A stretch of 64,000 nucleotides of DNA from Pedobacter polysacchareus (GTDB lineage: Bacteria > Bacteroidota > Bacteroidia > Sphingobacteriales > Sphingobacteriaceae). The notes beneath the pieces were generated by a model. It was not told the origin of the DNA, did not search any database, and saw nothing but the letters and a program-made list of their open reading frames with translations. The stretch spans positions 1-64,000 of the forward strand of contig NZ_JAHYSS010000001.1 of the NCBI RefSeq assembly GCF_019802255.1, given 5' to 3'. Below, in pieces: positions 7,465 through 16,292 of this stretch. Made by a program: the position numbers and the translations under genes. The number at the start of each line of letters is the position of its first letter. Within the stretch, counting starts at the first letter, position 1.

Positions 7465-8154
7465 ATGGACGTTTTTGGTGAAGCCTTAAAAGATCAATTT
7501 AGAAAACCACCTGCAGAAACCCTGTGGGTACACAATTCTTATGATGAACCGGAAGAGATGCCGGTCGACATTTATTTTAGGGATGAAGCAGAAATGCCTG
7601 AGCTTGAACTCAGAGCTATGGAACTTTGCAAAGGAAAAGTGCTGGATGTGGGTGCAGGTGTAGGCAGTCATGCCCTGGTGCTTCAAAATCGCGGATTTGA
7701 TGTAACTGGCATGGATATTTCCGTTCCTGCCGTAGAGATCATGAAGGAACGTGGATTAAAGCAAGCCATCGCAGGAAATATCCTGACTTATAAAGATGAA
7801 AAATACGACACGCTTCTTTTTATGATGAATGGAATCGGTCTTACAGGCTCTATTTCCGGACTAAAATCATTTTTGAAACAAGTTAAAAACTTATTGCATC
7901 CAGGTGGTCAATTGATATTCGACAGTTCAGACCTCTCCTACCTTTACCAGGAAATTCCTTTCCCTAGTCATGGTTACTTTGGAGAAGTTAGTTTCAGGTA
8001 CGAATATAAAGGGCTCAAAGGAGATTGGTTCAAATGGGTATATGTAGACCAAAACACATTGATTGAAATTGCGAAGGCTAATGGCTGGGAGCCAGAAATC
8101 ATTTTTGAAGACGGGCAGGATCAGTACCTGGCCAGACTAAGCATTAAAGCTTAA
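7465..8154 (+). CDS. Class I SAM-dependent methyltransferase
   Basis: A 229-residue protein. VLDVGAGVGSHALVLQNRGFDVTGMDIS (about residues 59-86) contains motif I (DVGAGVGSH) and the acidic end of the second strand that binds the ribose of S-adenosylmethionine. LLFMMNGIGLTG and the LHPGGQLIFDSSD segment match the post-I and later Rossmann strands. The substrate is not evident, and small-molecule or unknown methylation is possible. It follows the nuclease by 27 bases but has its own promoter box. Confidence 0.8.
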   Translation: MDVFGEALKDQFRKPPAETLWVHNSYDEPEEMPVDIYFRDEAEMPELELRAMELCKGKVLDVGAGVGSHALVLQNRGFDVTGMDISVPAVEIMKERGLKQAIAGNILTYKDEKYDTLLFMMNGIGLTGSISGLKSFLKQVKNLLHPGGQLIFDSSDLSYLYQEIPFPSHGYFGEVSFRYEYKGLKGDWFKWVYVDQNTLIEIAKANGWEPEIIFEDGQDQYLARLSIKA

Positions 8155-8222
8155 CTCCTACCAATACCAAAATGGTTCTACCTGATTAAGGTATAGAAAA
8201 ATAAAATTGATTGAAAATATAA

Positions 8223-8259
8223 AAAGCGCCGTACCATGTTGATCATGATACGGCGCTTT
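8223..8259. terminator. Bidirectional terminator between methyltransferase and pepT
   Basis: AAAGCGCCGTA and TACGGCGCTTT form a perfect 11-bp stem, with an A-run on one side and T-rich sequence on the other. It lies between two convergent genes and can serve both. Confidence 0.85.
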
Positions 8260-8314
8260 CATTTTCTATAGTGCTGTAATTCCACAAATGTCAATTAGCA
8301 GCACTAAAATATAA

Positions 8315-9568
8315 CTAGGCTTTTTCTTCCCAGATTGCTGCAATGTTAATGATGGTTTCCACTGCTTTTTCCATATCCTGAACCGAAGCCCATTCTTGTT
8401 TACCATGGAAAGCGTGTTCGCCAGCAAAAATATTAGGACAAGGCAAGCCCATAAAAGAAAGACGTGAACCGTCGGTTCCTCCTCTGATACTTTGTCTTTT
8501 TGGTGTGATACCCGCTCTTTCTATCGCTTCGATACCATAAGCAATCACTTGTGGGTACTCATCCAACACCTTTTTCATATTGCGGTATTGTTCTGTGATT
8601 TTCAGCTCGTAGGTAGAGTTTGGAAAATCTTCAATGATGTTTCTTACGGTTGCGTCCAGCATTTCGCCATTGGCTTCCAGCTGTTCATCATCAAAAGCGC
8701 GCAAGATAAAACGTGCTTCTGCCTGTTCTACGCTTCCACTAATCGTAACCGGGTGGATAAACCCTTCTTTTCCTTCAGTAGATTCCGGAGAAAGACAGTC
8801 TGAAGGCAAAGAGCTAATCACATCTGATAAGATTTTGATCGCACTTTCCATTTTATCTTTTGCAAATCCAGGGTGGGTACTTACACCTTTAATAGTCAAT
8901 ACTGCGCCATCTGCAGAAAAAGTTTCATCTTCGATAGAACCTAAAGTCTCTCCGTCTACGGTATACGCAAAATCAGCACCTAATTTTTTCAGGTCTGCTT
9001 TATCTACACCTCTGCCAATTTCTTCATCCGGAGTAAATAAAATCTTTATTGTTCCATGTTTGTAGGTTGGATTTTGCATTAAGAAAGCTGCTGCTTCCAT
9101 AATTTCCGCCAAACCGGCTTTATTATCAGCACCAAGCAATGTTGTTCCGCTGGCGGTGAAGATGTCATTACCAATCTGGTGTTTTAGATCCGGGTGTTCC
9201 GACATTTTCAGCACGATGCTATGGTCGTCAGGAAGGATAAGGTCTTCTCCCTGGTAGTTGGCATGAATAATTGGTTTCACATTTGTGCCGCTGCAGTCTG
9301 GAGAAGTATCCATGTGTGAGCAGAAACAAATTACAGGCACCTTTTTTTCTGTATTAGAAGGAATGGTTGCATATACATACCCGAAATCATCAAGATGGGC
9401 ATCAGTGATTCCCAATTCTAATAATTCCTCCACAAGAACCTTCCCTAAGTTCTTTTGCTTCTCTGTAGAAGGCACGGTGGTTGACATTGGGTCTGACTGC
9501 GTATCAATCTGCACGTATTTAGCAAATCGGTTTTGAAGGGAATTGTTTTTATTTTGATAATTTAGCAT
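8315..9568 (-). CDS. pepT: Peptidase T (tripeptide aminopeptidase, M20B)
   Basis: From the ATG at 9568 the protein has 417 residues, the normal size for PepT. Landmarks are ICFCSHMDTSPD (zinc His and catalytic Asp), TLLGADNKAGLAEIM (bridging Asp), FTPDEEIGRG (catalytic Glu-Glu), YTVDGE and FAGEHAFHGKQEW (final zinc His). The enzyme removes the N-terminal residue from tripeptides in the cytosol. The open frame extends 15 codons further upstream, but those lack similarity and would include the -7 box region, so the shorter start is chosen. It is divergent from an outer-membrane protein gene only 28 bases away. Confidence 0.95.
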   Translation of the reverse strand: MLNYQNKNNSLQNRFAKYVQIDTQSDPMSTTVPSTEKQKNLGKVLVEELLELGITDAHLDDFGYVYATIPSNTEKKVPVICFCSHMDTSPDCSGTNVKPIIHANYQGEDLILPDDHSIVLKMSEHPDLKHQIGNDIFTASGTTLLGADNKAGLAEIMEAAAFLMQNPTYKHGTIKILFTPDEEIGRGVDKADLKKLGADFAYTVDGETLGSIEDETFSADGAVLTIKGVSTHPGFAKDKMESAIKILSDVISSLPSDCLSPESTEGKEGFIHPVTISGSVEQAEARFILRAFDDEQLEANGEMLDATVRNIIEDFPNSTYELKITEQYRNMKKVLDEYPQVIAYGIEAIERAGITPKRQSIRGGTDGSRLSFMGLPCPNIFAGEHAFHGKQEWASVQDMEKAVETIINIAAIWEEKA

Positions 9569-9582
9569 AGTCTTAAAAAAAA

Positions 9583-9590
9583 CAAAGCTA
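9583..9590 (-). promoter_or_regulatory. -7 box for pepT
   Basis: TAGCTTTG on the minus strand (9590-9583) matches TAnnTTTG and lies 14 bases before the pepT ATG. No convincing -33 element was found at the expected distance. Confidence 0.45.
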
Positions 9591-9596
9591 AATAAT

Positions 9597-10301
9597 TTGA
9601 AAGCAATTATCACTGGATGCCTGTTACTTCTATCTTTTATTCCTGTTAAAGCTCAAACCAATTTCTATAAAATCAGTGCTGGTGGTGGTTTTGGAGTTAC
9701 TCAATCTTTTACTGACCTAAAAAAACATGACTTTGGTCTGGCAGGCTATGGCGTCATCGATTATTATTTCAGTCCTTTTATCAGTGCTGGCTTGGAGGGA
9801 CAAATGGGCGAAATCAATAGTGGAGATGTAGAAACTGACGCTGACGGCCGTCAATCTATCAATACCTACAAAGCGATTAACTTCAATACCAAATTTGGAT
9901 TGGGCACCTTGATCGACTATCGCCGTGGTGGTTTTGCGAATACAATTAAGGGACTTTACCTGGGCACCGGGCTTGGAATGGTGATGAACTCGGTTAACAA
10001 TGTGCGCAAAGTAAGTTATGAACAAGAAATCCCCTATCCCGGTAAAAGTAAATCAACAGACCTACTGGTTCCGATCAATCTAGGCATTAACTTTTATTTC
10101 CCTGATCGATCCGGCTATTGCCGCTATATTTTAAACTTCAATTACCAGGGCACATTTACTTTAGGAGAGGGCTTAGATGGTTACGACAATTCTTCTGTTA
10201 ATTTTAAAGCTGGCAGGTCCGATATTTATACCTACTTCTCCGTGGGAATGAGGTACCAGTTTGGCAGTATCGGCCTTGCCGATAAAACATTATTTTATTA
10301 A
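9597..10301 (+). CDS. Secreted beta-barrel-like protein, unknown function
   Basis: A 234-residue protein with a signal peptide (KAIITGCLLLLSFIPVKAQ). The mature part alternates hydrophobic and polar residues, with repeated glycine/aromatic strands (SAGGGFGVTQSF, YYFSPFISAGLEGQMG, GLYLGTGLGMVMNS) and a near-terminal FSVGMRYQFG strand. This looks like an eight- to ten-stranded outer-membrane barrel of the opacity-protein type. The start is a TTG because no ATG is available and the signal peptide begins immediately after it. Its function cannot be assigned. Confidence 0.65.
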   Translation: MKAIITGCLLLLSFIPVKAQTNFYKISAGGGFGVTQSFTDLKKHDFGLAGYGVIDYYFSPFISAGLEGQMGEINSGDVETDADGRQSINTYKAINFNTKFGLGTLIDYRRGGFANTIKGLYLGTGLGMVMNSVNNVRKVSYEQEIPYPGKSKSTDLLVPINLGINFYFPDRSGYCRYILNFNYQGTFTLGEGLDGYDNSSVNFKAGRSDIYTYFSVGMRYQFGSIGLADKTLFY

Positions 10302-10339
10302 TCTATAAAAAATCCGTTTCTTACGGAAAACACCTTATC

Positions 10340-10948
10340 ATGGACTACCTTACCCAGACTCCCGTTGCCTCGATCATCTTTCTTTTCACGATAGTGACTA
10401 GTATTTATGCCTTTAATGATCATGGGTTATTTGGGAAATTTATGTTACACCCTTATAGTGTATCGAGAAAACACAAGTTATACACGTTAATTACCAGTGG
10501 CCTGATCCATGCGGATTGGATGCACCTGATTTTTAACATGATGACCTTTTACTTCTTTGCTTTCCGACTGGAAGCCATGATTGGTTCCTGGCAGTTCGGT
10601 CTATTGTACGTTTTAGCTTTGATTTTGAGTGACATCCCTTCGGTGATTAAACACAAAGACGACATGTGGTACAATAGCCTTGGTGCTTCTGGTGCGATTA
10701 GTGCGGTGCTGTTTAGCTTTATCTTATTTGATCCGATGTCTAAAATGATCATCTTCCCACTGCCAATCCCAATCTGGGCCTGGTTATTTGGATTATTATA
10801 TTTAGCATATTGCTGGCAGATGGCAAAAAGGGCGCAGGATAATATCAATCATGACGCCCATTTCTTCGGTGCATTAACAGGGTTGATCTTCACCGTAATT
10901 TTTGTTCCGGGAATCATTCCTCATTTTATTAGCCGCCTTATTGGGTAG
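10340..10948 (+). CDS. Rhomboid-family intramembrane serine protease
   Basis: A 202-residue protein with six or so membrane spans. HLIFN (residues 62-66) is the conserved His/Asn motif of span 2. GASGA (115-119) carries the catalytic Ser117, and His174 in AHFFGALTG is the second member of the Ser-His dyad. Such proteases cut membrane proteins within or near the bilayer; the target is unknown. The last 11 bases overlap, tail to tail, with the convergent gene on the other strand. Confidence 0.9.
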   Translation: MDYLTQTPVASIIFLFTIVTSIYAFNDHGLFGKFMLHPYSVSRKHKLYTLITSGLIHADWMHLIFNMMTFYFFAFRLEAMIGSWQFGLLYVLALILSDIPSVIKHKDDMWYNSLGASGAISAVLFSFILFDPMSKMIIFPLPIPIWAWLFGLLYLAYCWQMAKRAQDNINHDAHFFGALTGLIFTVIFVPGIIPHFISRLIG

Positions 10949-11906
10949 CAGGCAAACAAGCCGGTTCAAAATAACTGATCGGGTTTGTTGGGTCTTTAAT
11001 AATCTCAAACAACGTATGTCCCCAAGGTTTCCAGAAATCCTGTAATACCTGGGCATACGTTTTATGCTGCCAATGGTCGAACAGGGCTTTATTCATCGTC
11101 CCTCTCAATGGCATGGCATCTATATAAACCGTTCCCTCTACTGTCATTACCGTATATTCCGGCAATCTGTTGAACAGGTAAGCAGAATAATAGAAACGTG
11201 CACAAAGTTCTTCAAATTGCTGTGCGGAAAGCGGTTTGGTACCGATTTGCTCCAGGAGTTCTCTATGAAAGAGCTTATTCGTTCCATTGTCTTGTAAACA
11301 GGCAATGATTCCGAAATCTTTCAGTTTCAAAGAGAAGGTCAGGGTATTGATCTCATCTCTAAAGCTAAAACTCGTGTTTTGCTCTTCCAGAGGTACTACG
11401 ACAATAGACCATGGGGTAAAATCTTCATACACTACATCTCTGTAAATGCTTTGAATCATGGTATTCAGGTTTCCGAATTTGTGCATTAAACCTTGCGACA
11501 TATTGACGCCGTCGGCAGAAATCTGCTGTAAACGTACTGCAGCATTCATTTCAATATAAATCAGGCTGTACATAAACTTACCGATCCATTTGAACAGGTC
11601 TTCTTCCGGTAATGCGGAAACCGCAGCATAACCTTCAGAGAAAGCCGCAGCAATCTTAGCTTCTAATGGCTGGATAAAATTCTCCGATACTTCCGTACTG
11701 CAAGGCACTTTTAAAGTATTGTAGGCACGAACACTCTCATCCAATAACTTAATTTGCTCTTCCCCGGAAAAGTTGGCTACTTTCAACAGCCAGTCTGGCA
11801 ATACGTTGATTTCCTCCACTGGAGCATCGAAGGTTTCTCCACTCAGGAAGCAGTTTTTATATTTAAAATCGAAGTTTTTAAATGGCTGATATATTGTGCT
11901 ATTCAT
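10938..11906 (-). CDS. Conserved hypothetical cytosolic protein
   Basis: A 322-residue protein that I do not recognise. It has no signal peptide, no membrane span and no known motif. It looks mainly helical and soluble, with a C-terminal half containing PEYTVMTVEGTVYIDAMPLRG and DHWQHKTYAQVLQDFW. Codon use and composition resemble the neighbouring genes, which supports a native gene. It converges with the rhomboid gene and overlaps its last 11 bases. Its start lies about 83 bases from the divergent epimerase gene. Confidence 0.6.
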   Translation of the reverse strand: MNSTIYQPFKNFDFKYKNCFLSGETFDAPVEEINVLPDWLLKVANFSGEEQIKLLDESVRAYNTLKVPCSTEVSENFIQPLEAKIAAAFSEGYAAVSALPEEDLFKWIGKFMYSLIYIEMNAAVRLQQISADGVNMSQGLMHKFGNLNTMIQSIYRDVVYEDFTPWSIVVVPLEEQNTSFSFRDEINTLTFSLKLKDFGIIACLQDNGTNKLFHRELLEQIGTKPLSAQQFEELCARFYYSAYLFNRLPEYTVMTVEGTVYIDAMPLRGTMNKALFDHWQHKTYAQVLQDFWKPWGHTLFEIIKDPTNPISYFEPACLPATQ

Positions 11907-11960
11907 ACTGGGTACAATATTAAGTATATTATTTTTACATTCGCTGCAGCGCTGATTTTT

Positions 11961-11968
11961 TAACTTTG
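11961..11968 (+). promoter_or_regulatory. -7 box for the dipeptide epimerase gene
   Basis: TAACTTTG matches TAnnTTTG and ends 21 bases before the chosen ATG at 11990. It overlaps the in-frame TTG at 11966, arguing that this TTG is not the translation start. No clear -33 element is visible. Confidence 0.5.
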
Positions 11969-11989
11969 ATATTACTAAATACCCAATTT

Positions 11990-13036
11990 ATGTCCATGCA
12001 AGTCGCCTATACATCATACAATCTGGAACTAAAACACCCTTTTACTATTGCTAAGTTTTCTAGAACAAGCACGCCGCTGATGCTGCTGAAATTGGGCTAT
12101 GAAAATGAAACAGGATATGGGGAGGCTTCTATGGTTCCTTACCTGGGGGAGGGTGTGGAAACAGCGACTGCATTCTTAAAAAAGGTAGATTGGAATCGCT
12201 TTACATTTCCTTTCAATTTTGGGGAAATCATCGCTTATCTGGATTCCTTAGGTCCTGGAAATACTGCTATAAAAGCAGGTATAGACATCGCTTTAAATGA
12301 TTTAAACGGAAAACTCCTGCAGCAAGCTTGTTATGAAATCTATGGAGCCGATCCTTCCAAAATGCCACTTGCTTCTTACACCATTGGTATCGACGAGCCC
12401 GAGGTGATCAGGGAAAAAGTATTGGACGCTAAAAATTTTAGCATTCTGAAAGTAAAGCTGGGCAGAGAAAACGACAAAGAGCTGATTCAAACCATTCGGA
12501 GCATGACCGATGTTCCATTGTATATTGATGCGAATCAGGGCTGGAACAATAAAAAACAAGCTATTGATATGATTTACTGGCTGCATGATCAGGGTGCCGT
12601 ACTGATTGAACAGCCGATGGACAAATCAGATCTGGATGGCAATGCCTGGTTAACCGGGCGGAGTCCGATTCCAATTCTGGCGGATGAAGCGGTGCAGCGC
12701 CTGGCTGATATTGATGGACTAAGGGGGGCTTACCATGGCATCAATATCAAACTCATGAAAAGTGCTGGTATGTATGAAGCCTCACTAATGATTAAAAAAG
12801 CGCGTTCTTTTGGCATGAAAGTACTGATTGGCTGTATGAGTGAAACCTCCTGTGCTACGCAGGCTGGGATGGCGCTTGCTCCACTCTGTGACTGGGCTGA
12901 TTTGGATGGTCCCTGGCTAACCAGGAACAATCCTTTTGATGCCCCGCAAATCATTGCGGGGAGATATCAGTTGAAAAACTTACCTGGATTAGGCTTAGAA
13001 GGGATTAACCCTTCAATTCTGCTTCCTTTTTCTTAA
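11990..13036 (+). CDS. L-Ala-D/L-Glu (dipeptide) epimerase
   Basis: Enolase-superfamily enzyme of the muconate-lactonizing subgroup, about 348 residues. Counted from the ATG at 11990: KVK at 154-156 is the first catalytic lysine motif. Asp180, Glu207 and Asp232 (DANQGW, IEQP, DEAV) bind magnesium, and Lys254 in NIKLMK is the opposite base. DLD at 304-306 matches the DxD motif that contacts the dipeptide amino group in Ala-Glu epimerases. The enzyme interconverts L-Ala-D-Glu and L-Ala-L-Glu during murein peptide recycling. An ATG at 11996 is an alternative start. The 3' end overlaps a convergent gene by 32 bases. Confidence 0.88.
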   Translation: MSMQVAYTSYNLELKHPFTIAKFSRTSTPLMLLKLGYENETGYGEASMVPYLGEGVETATAFLKKVDWNRFTFPFNFGEIIAYLDSLGPGNTAIKAGIDIALNDLNGKLLQQACYEIYGADPSKMPLASYTIGIDEPEVIREKVLDAKNFSILKVKLGRENDKELIQTIRSMTDVPLYIDANQGWNNKKQAIDMIYWLHDQGAVLIEQPMDKSDLDGNAWLTGRSPIPILADEAVQRLADIDGLRGAYHGINIKLMKSAGMYEASLMIKKARSFGMKVLIGCMSETSCATQAGMALAPLCDWADLDGPWLTRNNPFDAPQIIAGRYQLKNLPGLGLEGINPSILLPFS

Positions 13037-13211
13037 GTGTAGCACGCATCTCTTTTACCAGCTGCAGCTTTACATATAGGAAGAAGATACCAGTAGCCGC
13101 AAAAAGGGCCATGGCCAGGTATTGTTTATTGTTGAAACCCCATGTTCCACCGAAGATGGAAATGATTAATCCTAAATTATAAAAAACGTTTAATGCGATT
13201 TTCTTTCCCAT
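13005..13211 (-). CDS. Small two-helix membrane protein
   Basis: A 68-residue protein with two membrane spans (about residues 5-22 and 30-50), separated by the turn GTWGFNNKQYL, and a lysine-rich cytoplasmic tail (LKKKEAELKG). I do not know its function. Its stop is inside the 3' end of the convergent epimerase gene (32-base overlap), and its ATG is 2 bases from the rhodanese stop, so it is probably the second gene of a rhodanese operon. Confidence 0.65.
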   Translation of the reverse strand: MGKKIALNVFYNLGLIISIFGGTWGFNNKQYLAMALFAATGIFFLYVKLQLVKEMRATLKKKEAELKG

Positions 13212-13213
13212 GA

Positions 13214-13534
13214 TTAGTAAACAGGCATATTAGGGTCGAAAGCCTCTTTCCAGGCCACGATACCACCTTTAAGGTTATATAAATTGGTTAATCCAAGCAT
13301 TTGCTCTAATTGCATTACTGCTGCTGCGCTTCTTTTACCACTTCTGCATTGAATAATTACGGGTTTATCCTGAGCAATCTGATCTGCTTCAATTAGGATA
13401 CCACCTAAAGGGATGTTCAAACCATCAAGATTCGAAGTTTCATATTCGAAAGTTTCCCTTACATCAATCAGCTGGAAGTCTTCTTTATTGTCGATCTTTT
13501 CTTTTAGTTCCTGAACGGTTATTTCCTTTATCAT
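13214..13534 (-). CDS. Single-domain rhodanese-like protein
   Basis: From the ATG at 13534 the protein has 106 residues and consists of one rhodanese domain. LIDVRETFEYETSNLDGLNIPLG is the N-terminal CH2A-type region, and PVIIQCRSGKRS holds the active-site Cys63 in the six-residue loop. Single-domain rhodaneses carry persulfide sulfur or act in redox handling in the cytosol; the acceptor is unknown. An upstream in-frame TTG at 13552 lies in the -7 box and is unlikely to be the start. Confidence 0.85.
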   Translation of the reverse strand: MIKEITVQELKEKIDNKEDFQLIDVRETFEYETSNLDGLNIPLGGILIEADQIAQDKPVIIQCRSGKRSAAAVMQLEQMLGLTNLYNLKGGIVAWKEAFDPNMPVY

Positions 13535-13549
13535 ATTTTTAGCTTTTTT

Positions 13550-13557
13550 CAAAGATA
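13550..13557 (-). promoter_or_regulatory. -7 box for the rhodanese gene
   Basis: TATCTTTG on the minus strand (13557-13550) fits TAnnTTTG and ends 15 bases before the ATG at 13534, predicting a very short leader. No -33 match was found at the expected spacing. Confidence 0.5.
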
Positions 13558-13682
13558 AGCAATGCCGAAAATATTAAGGTTAAAAAAACCACAAAATCAC
13601 ATTCAGATGAAGATAATGGGATCATTTCGAGCAAATTACTGTAACAACTAGGTGAGCTGCGCGTTTAATACTCAGTCTTTAG

Positions 13683-13690
13683 TAACTTTG
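13683..13690 (+). promoter_or_regulatory. -7 box for the DUF4407 gene
   Basis: TAACTTTG matches TAnnTTTG and ends 11 bases before the ATG at 13702, again implying a leader of only a few bases. Confidence 0.5.
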
Positions 13691-13701
13691 AAATTTACAT
13701 C

Positions 13702-14799
13702 ATGAATTCTATATCTCGTTTCTTCTGGTTTTGTTCGGGGGCACACATTTCCACACTAGAGAAACATCCTACCGAACATAATAAATACCTGGGAATAGGT
13801 GCCACCATTTTCTTCACAGGTTTATTTGCTGCATTATCTGGTGGCTATGCCATGTATTTCGTTTTTAAAGGAGATACCGCAGCTGTACTTTTTGCCCTGT
13901 TTTTTGGCTTGATCTGGGGCTTGGCTATTTTTAATATGGACCGCTATATTGTGGCCAGTATCAACAAAAGTGCAAGTACAAATCAGCAGATCTTACAAGC
14001 CACACCAAGGATTTTACTGGCCATTATGATTGGATTGGTGATCTCCCGTCCATTGGAATTGAAAATATTTGATAAAGAGATTAAGGAAAGACTGAAAGTC
14101 AGCTACCTGAACAACCAGCGTTCCAAAATTGACACCTTAAATGCTTCCTTTGGGAATAAGTATAAGATTGAACTCGGAAAGCTGAACGAGGTGAAAGCAG
14201 AACGTGATTCATTGGCCAGTGCCATCAAGGCGGACAGACAGAAATTAAACTTTGAGATCTTCGGTAATAAAACCCTGGAGACTTCCGGTGTGATGGGTTA
14301 TGGCCCTTATGCGAAAAGGAAAGAAGCAGAGTTGAAACAGCGAGAACAGAATCTGGATACGCTAACAGCGGATGTCAGGGCATTGGAAAAATTTGTAGAC
14401 GGAAGAAAACAATTTGATGGGCTGATGACGGAGAAACTCTTTACCAGTAAACAACTGGACAGCCTGAGTAACATTGCGGGCTTTGCCGACAGAAACTGGG
14501 CATTAGGGCAGCTGAGCTTTAATACCGATGGGACCAGAGATGTGAACACTTCACTTGCGGTCACTTTCATTGGCCTGCTGTTTATTTTCTTTGAGTGCCT
14601 ACCCGTATTTGTAAAACTGATGAGTGGCCGTGGGCCCTATGACCATTCTATACAGAATCTGGAAGAAACACAGATTTATGCTTCCGACAAAGATAAGGAG
14701 TATGAGATAGCGGTGATTGACGGAGTTCAGGGCACCCGCATTGAAACCGAAATCGAACGCAGAAAACGAGAACTGACACATCCTTCTACAGAAGAATAA
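13702..14799 (+). CDS. DUF4407 membrane protein
   Basis: A 365-residue protein with the order expected of DUF4407: an N-terminal RFFWFCSGA motif, two close membrane spans (about residues 32-50 and 60-78), NMDRYIVASI, a third span leading to SRPLELKIF, and a long periplasmic-size, charged, coiled-coil-rich segment (about 125-265). A fourth span (FIGLLFIFFECLPVFVKLM) and a short charged tail follow. The function of this family is not known to me. It is monocistronic, with its own -7 box. Confidence 0.8.
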   Translation: MNSISRFFWFCSGAHISTLEKHPTEHNKYLGIGATIFFTGLFAALSGGYAMYFVFKGDTAAVLFALFFGLIWGLAIFNMDRYIVASINKSASTNQQILQATPRILLAIMIGLVISRPLELKIFDKEIKERLKVSYLNNQRSKIDTLNASFGNKYKIELGKLNEVKAERDSLASAIKADRQKLNFEIFGNKTLETSGVMGYGPYAKRKEAELKQREQNLDTLTADVRALEKFVDGRKQFDGLMTEKLFTSKQLDSLSNIAGFADRNWALGQLSFNTDGTRDVNTSLAVTFIGLLFIFFECLPVFVKLMSGRGPYDHSIQNLEETQIYASDKDKEYEIAVIDGVQGTRIETEIERRKRELTHPSTEE

Positions 14800-14974
14800 T
14801 CTTTTTATACAAAAAAGAAGTTGCTATGTACTTCACATCAATTTTTGTACTCAAAAGAGTGCTAAAAACTGCAGAAGGCCGTAACATTTTACTTTATAAA
14901 TCAACTAATCATCAGTTGCTGTCTTAAAGTACTAATGTTAAACAATTGAACCATAAAAAAACAATTATATTCTG

Positions 14975-16276
14975 ATGAAAAAAACCATTTACACCTTATT
15001 TATAGTGTTCCTGGCACAGCAATCATTTGCTCAGGACATTGATAAGATCATTACCAGACCTTATGTAGAGCGTTTGATCAAGACGCTGAGCAGTGATGAA
15101 ATGGAAGGCCGTGCTACCTTCTCTCCAGGAATTGAGAAAGCCGCAGATTTTATCTCCGCTGAATTTAAAAGTATTGGCTTGAAACCTTTGGAAGGAAATA
15201 GCTTCCGACAATCGTTTACGAAGAAAAAGTTAAAACCAGTCAGCATCAAAGTGAGTATTGACGGGAAAGAGATTCCTGCTTCGGATGTTCTGGTTTACGG
15301 AAACACCTCGGAAACACAGCTTTTTGATCAATCTAATAGTGATGGCTGGGTTAAAATGGATCCTGAAAAACCATTCATGGCACAATTGAGATCTTTGACC
15401 AAAGAGAAGAAAAAACAAGTAGTGCTGGTGGATGCCAAGTTTGCAGATGCTTTTAAAAGAATCCGTGATTACTTAGCTCAGGGAGCTGATGTGGATGAGA
15501 AACACATCAATAACGCCGCTTATGTATTTGTATTAGGTGTGGATACCGTAGCTCAGGGCTTTCAAGTAGATTTAAAGAATAAACTGGAAGTACTTCCTTT
15601 GTTTAATGTGGCAGGAATGATTCCTGGAAAGTCAAAAGCAAAAGAACTGGTAGTTTTCTCTGGGCACTATGACCATTTGGGAATCATCAAGGCGGAAGGT
15701 ACAGACAGCATTGCCAATGGTGCCGATGATGATGCTTCCGGCACTACTGCCATGATCGCCCTTGCGAAATACTACAAAAAACTGAACAACAACGCACGCA
15801 CATTGATCTTTGTGGCCTTTACAGCAGAAGAAATCGGTGGATATGGTGCGAGACATTTCTCAGAAAAACTAAACCCTGATGAGGTGGTGGCGATGTTCAA
15901 TATTGAAATGATTGGTAAAGACAGCAAGTTTGGCAAGAATACTGCGTTTATCACTGGATTCGACAAGTCGGACTTTGGAAAGATCTTACAGAAAAACCTG
16001 GAAGGCACAGAATTTACTTTTCACCCGGATCCATATCCACAGCAAAATCTATTCTACAGAAGTGACAATGCTACTTTAGCTGCACTGGGTGTTCCTGCCC
16101 ATACCATCAGTACAGATCAGATCGACAGCGATAAATTTTACCATACGGTAAAAGATGAGTTTGAAACGCTGGATGTAGATAACATCTTATCGACGATTAA
16201 GGGCATTGCAAAAAGTGCCATCACAATTGTACAAGGTAAAGACACCCCAACCAGAATCCCGAAATTAAGTAATTAA
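14975..16276 (+). CDS. Secreted M28-family zinc peptidase
   Basis: A 433-residue protein with a signal peptide (KKTIYTLFIVFLAQQSFAQ). The M28 di-zinc centre is intact: SGHYDHLG, ADDDASGT, FTAEEIGGYGA (catalytic and ligand glutamates), NIEMIG and a late HTISTDQ. A protease-associated-like insert lies between the N-terminal helix region and the catalytic core. M28 members are aminopeptidases or carboxypeptidases. The signal peptide puts it in the periplasm or outside. The tricorn-like peptidase gene begins 16 bases after its stop, so both probably act together in peptide breakdown. Confidence 0.9.
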   Translation: MKKTIYTLFIVFLAQQSFAQDIDKIITRPYVERLIKTLSSDEMEGRATFSPGIEKAADFISAEFKSIGLKPLEGNSFRQSFTKKKLKPVSIKVSIDGKEIPASDVLVYGNTSETQLFDQSNSDGWVKMDPEKPFMAQLRSLTKEKKKQVVLVDAKFADAFKRIRDYLAQGADVDEKHINNAAYVFVLGVDTVAQGFQVDLKNKLEVLPLFNVAGMIPGKSKAKELVVFSGHYDHLGIIKAEGTDSIANGADDDASGTTAMIALAKYYKKLNNNARTLIFVAFTAEEIGGYGARHFSEKLNPDEVVAMFNIEMIGKDSKFGKNTAFITGFDKSDFGKILQKNLEGTEFTFHPDPYPQQNLFYRSDNATLAALGVPAHTISTDQIDSDKFYHTVKDEFETLDVDNILSTIKGIAKSAITIVQGKDTPTRIPKLSN

Positions 16277-16292
16277 CTATAGCACTATTTTT

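Noticed and set aside
11966..11989. Upstream TTG start for the epimerase
   Set aside because: It lies inside the -7 box TAACTTTG, so it would not be transcribed with room for translation. Homology begins after the ATG at 11990.
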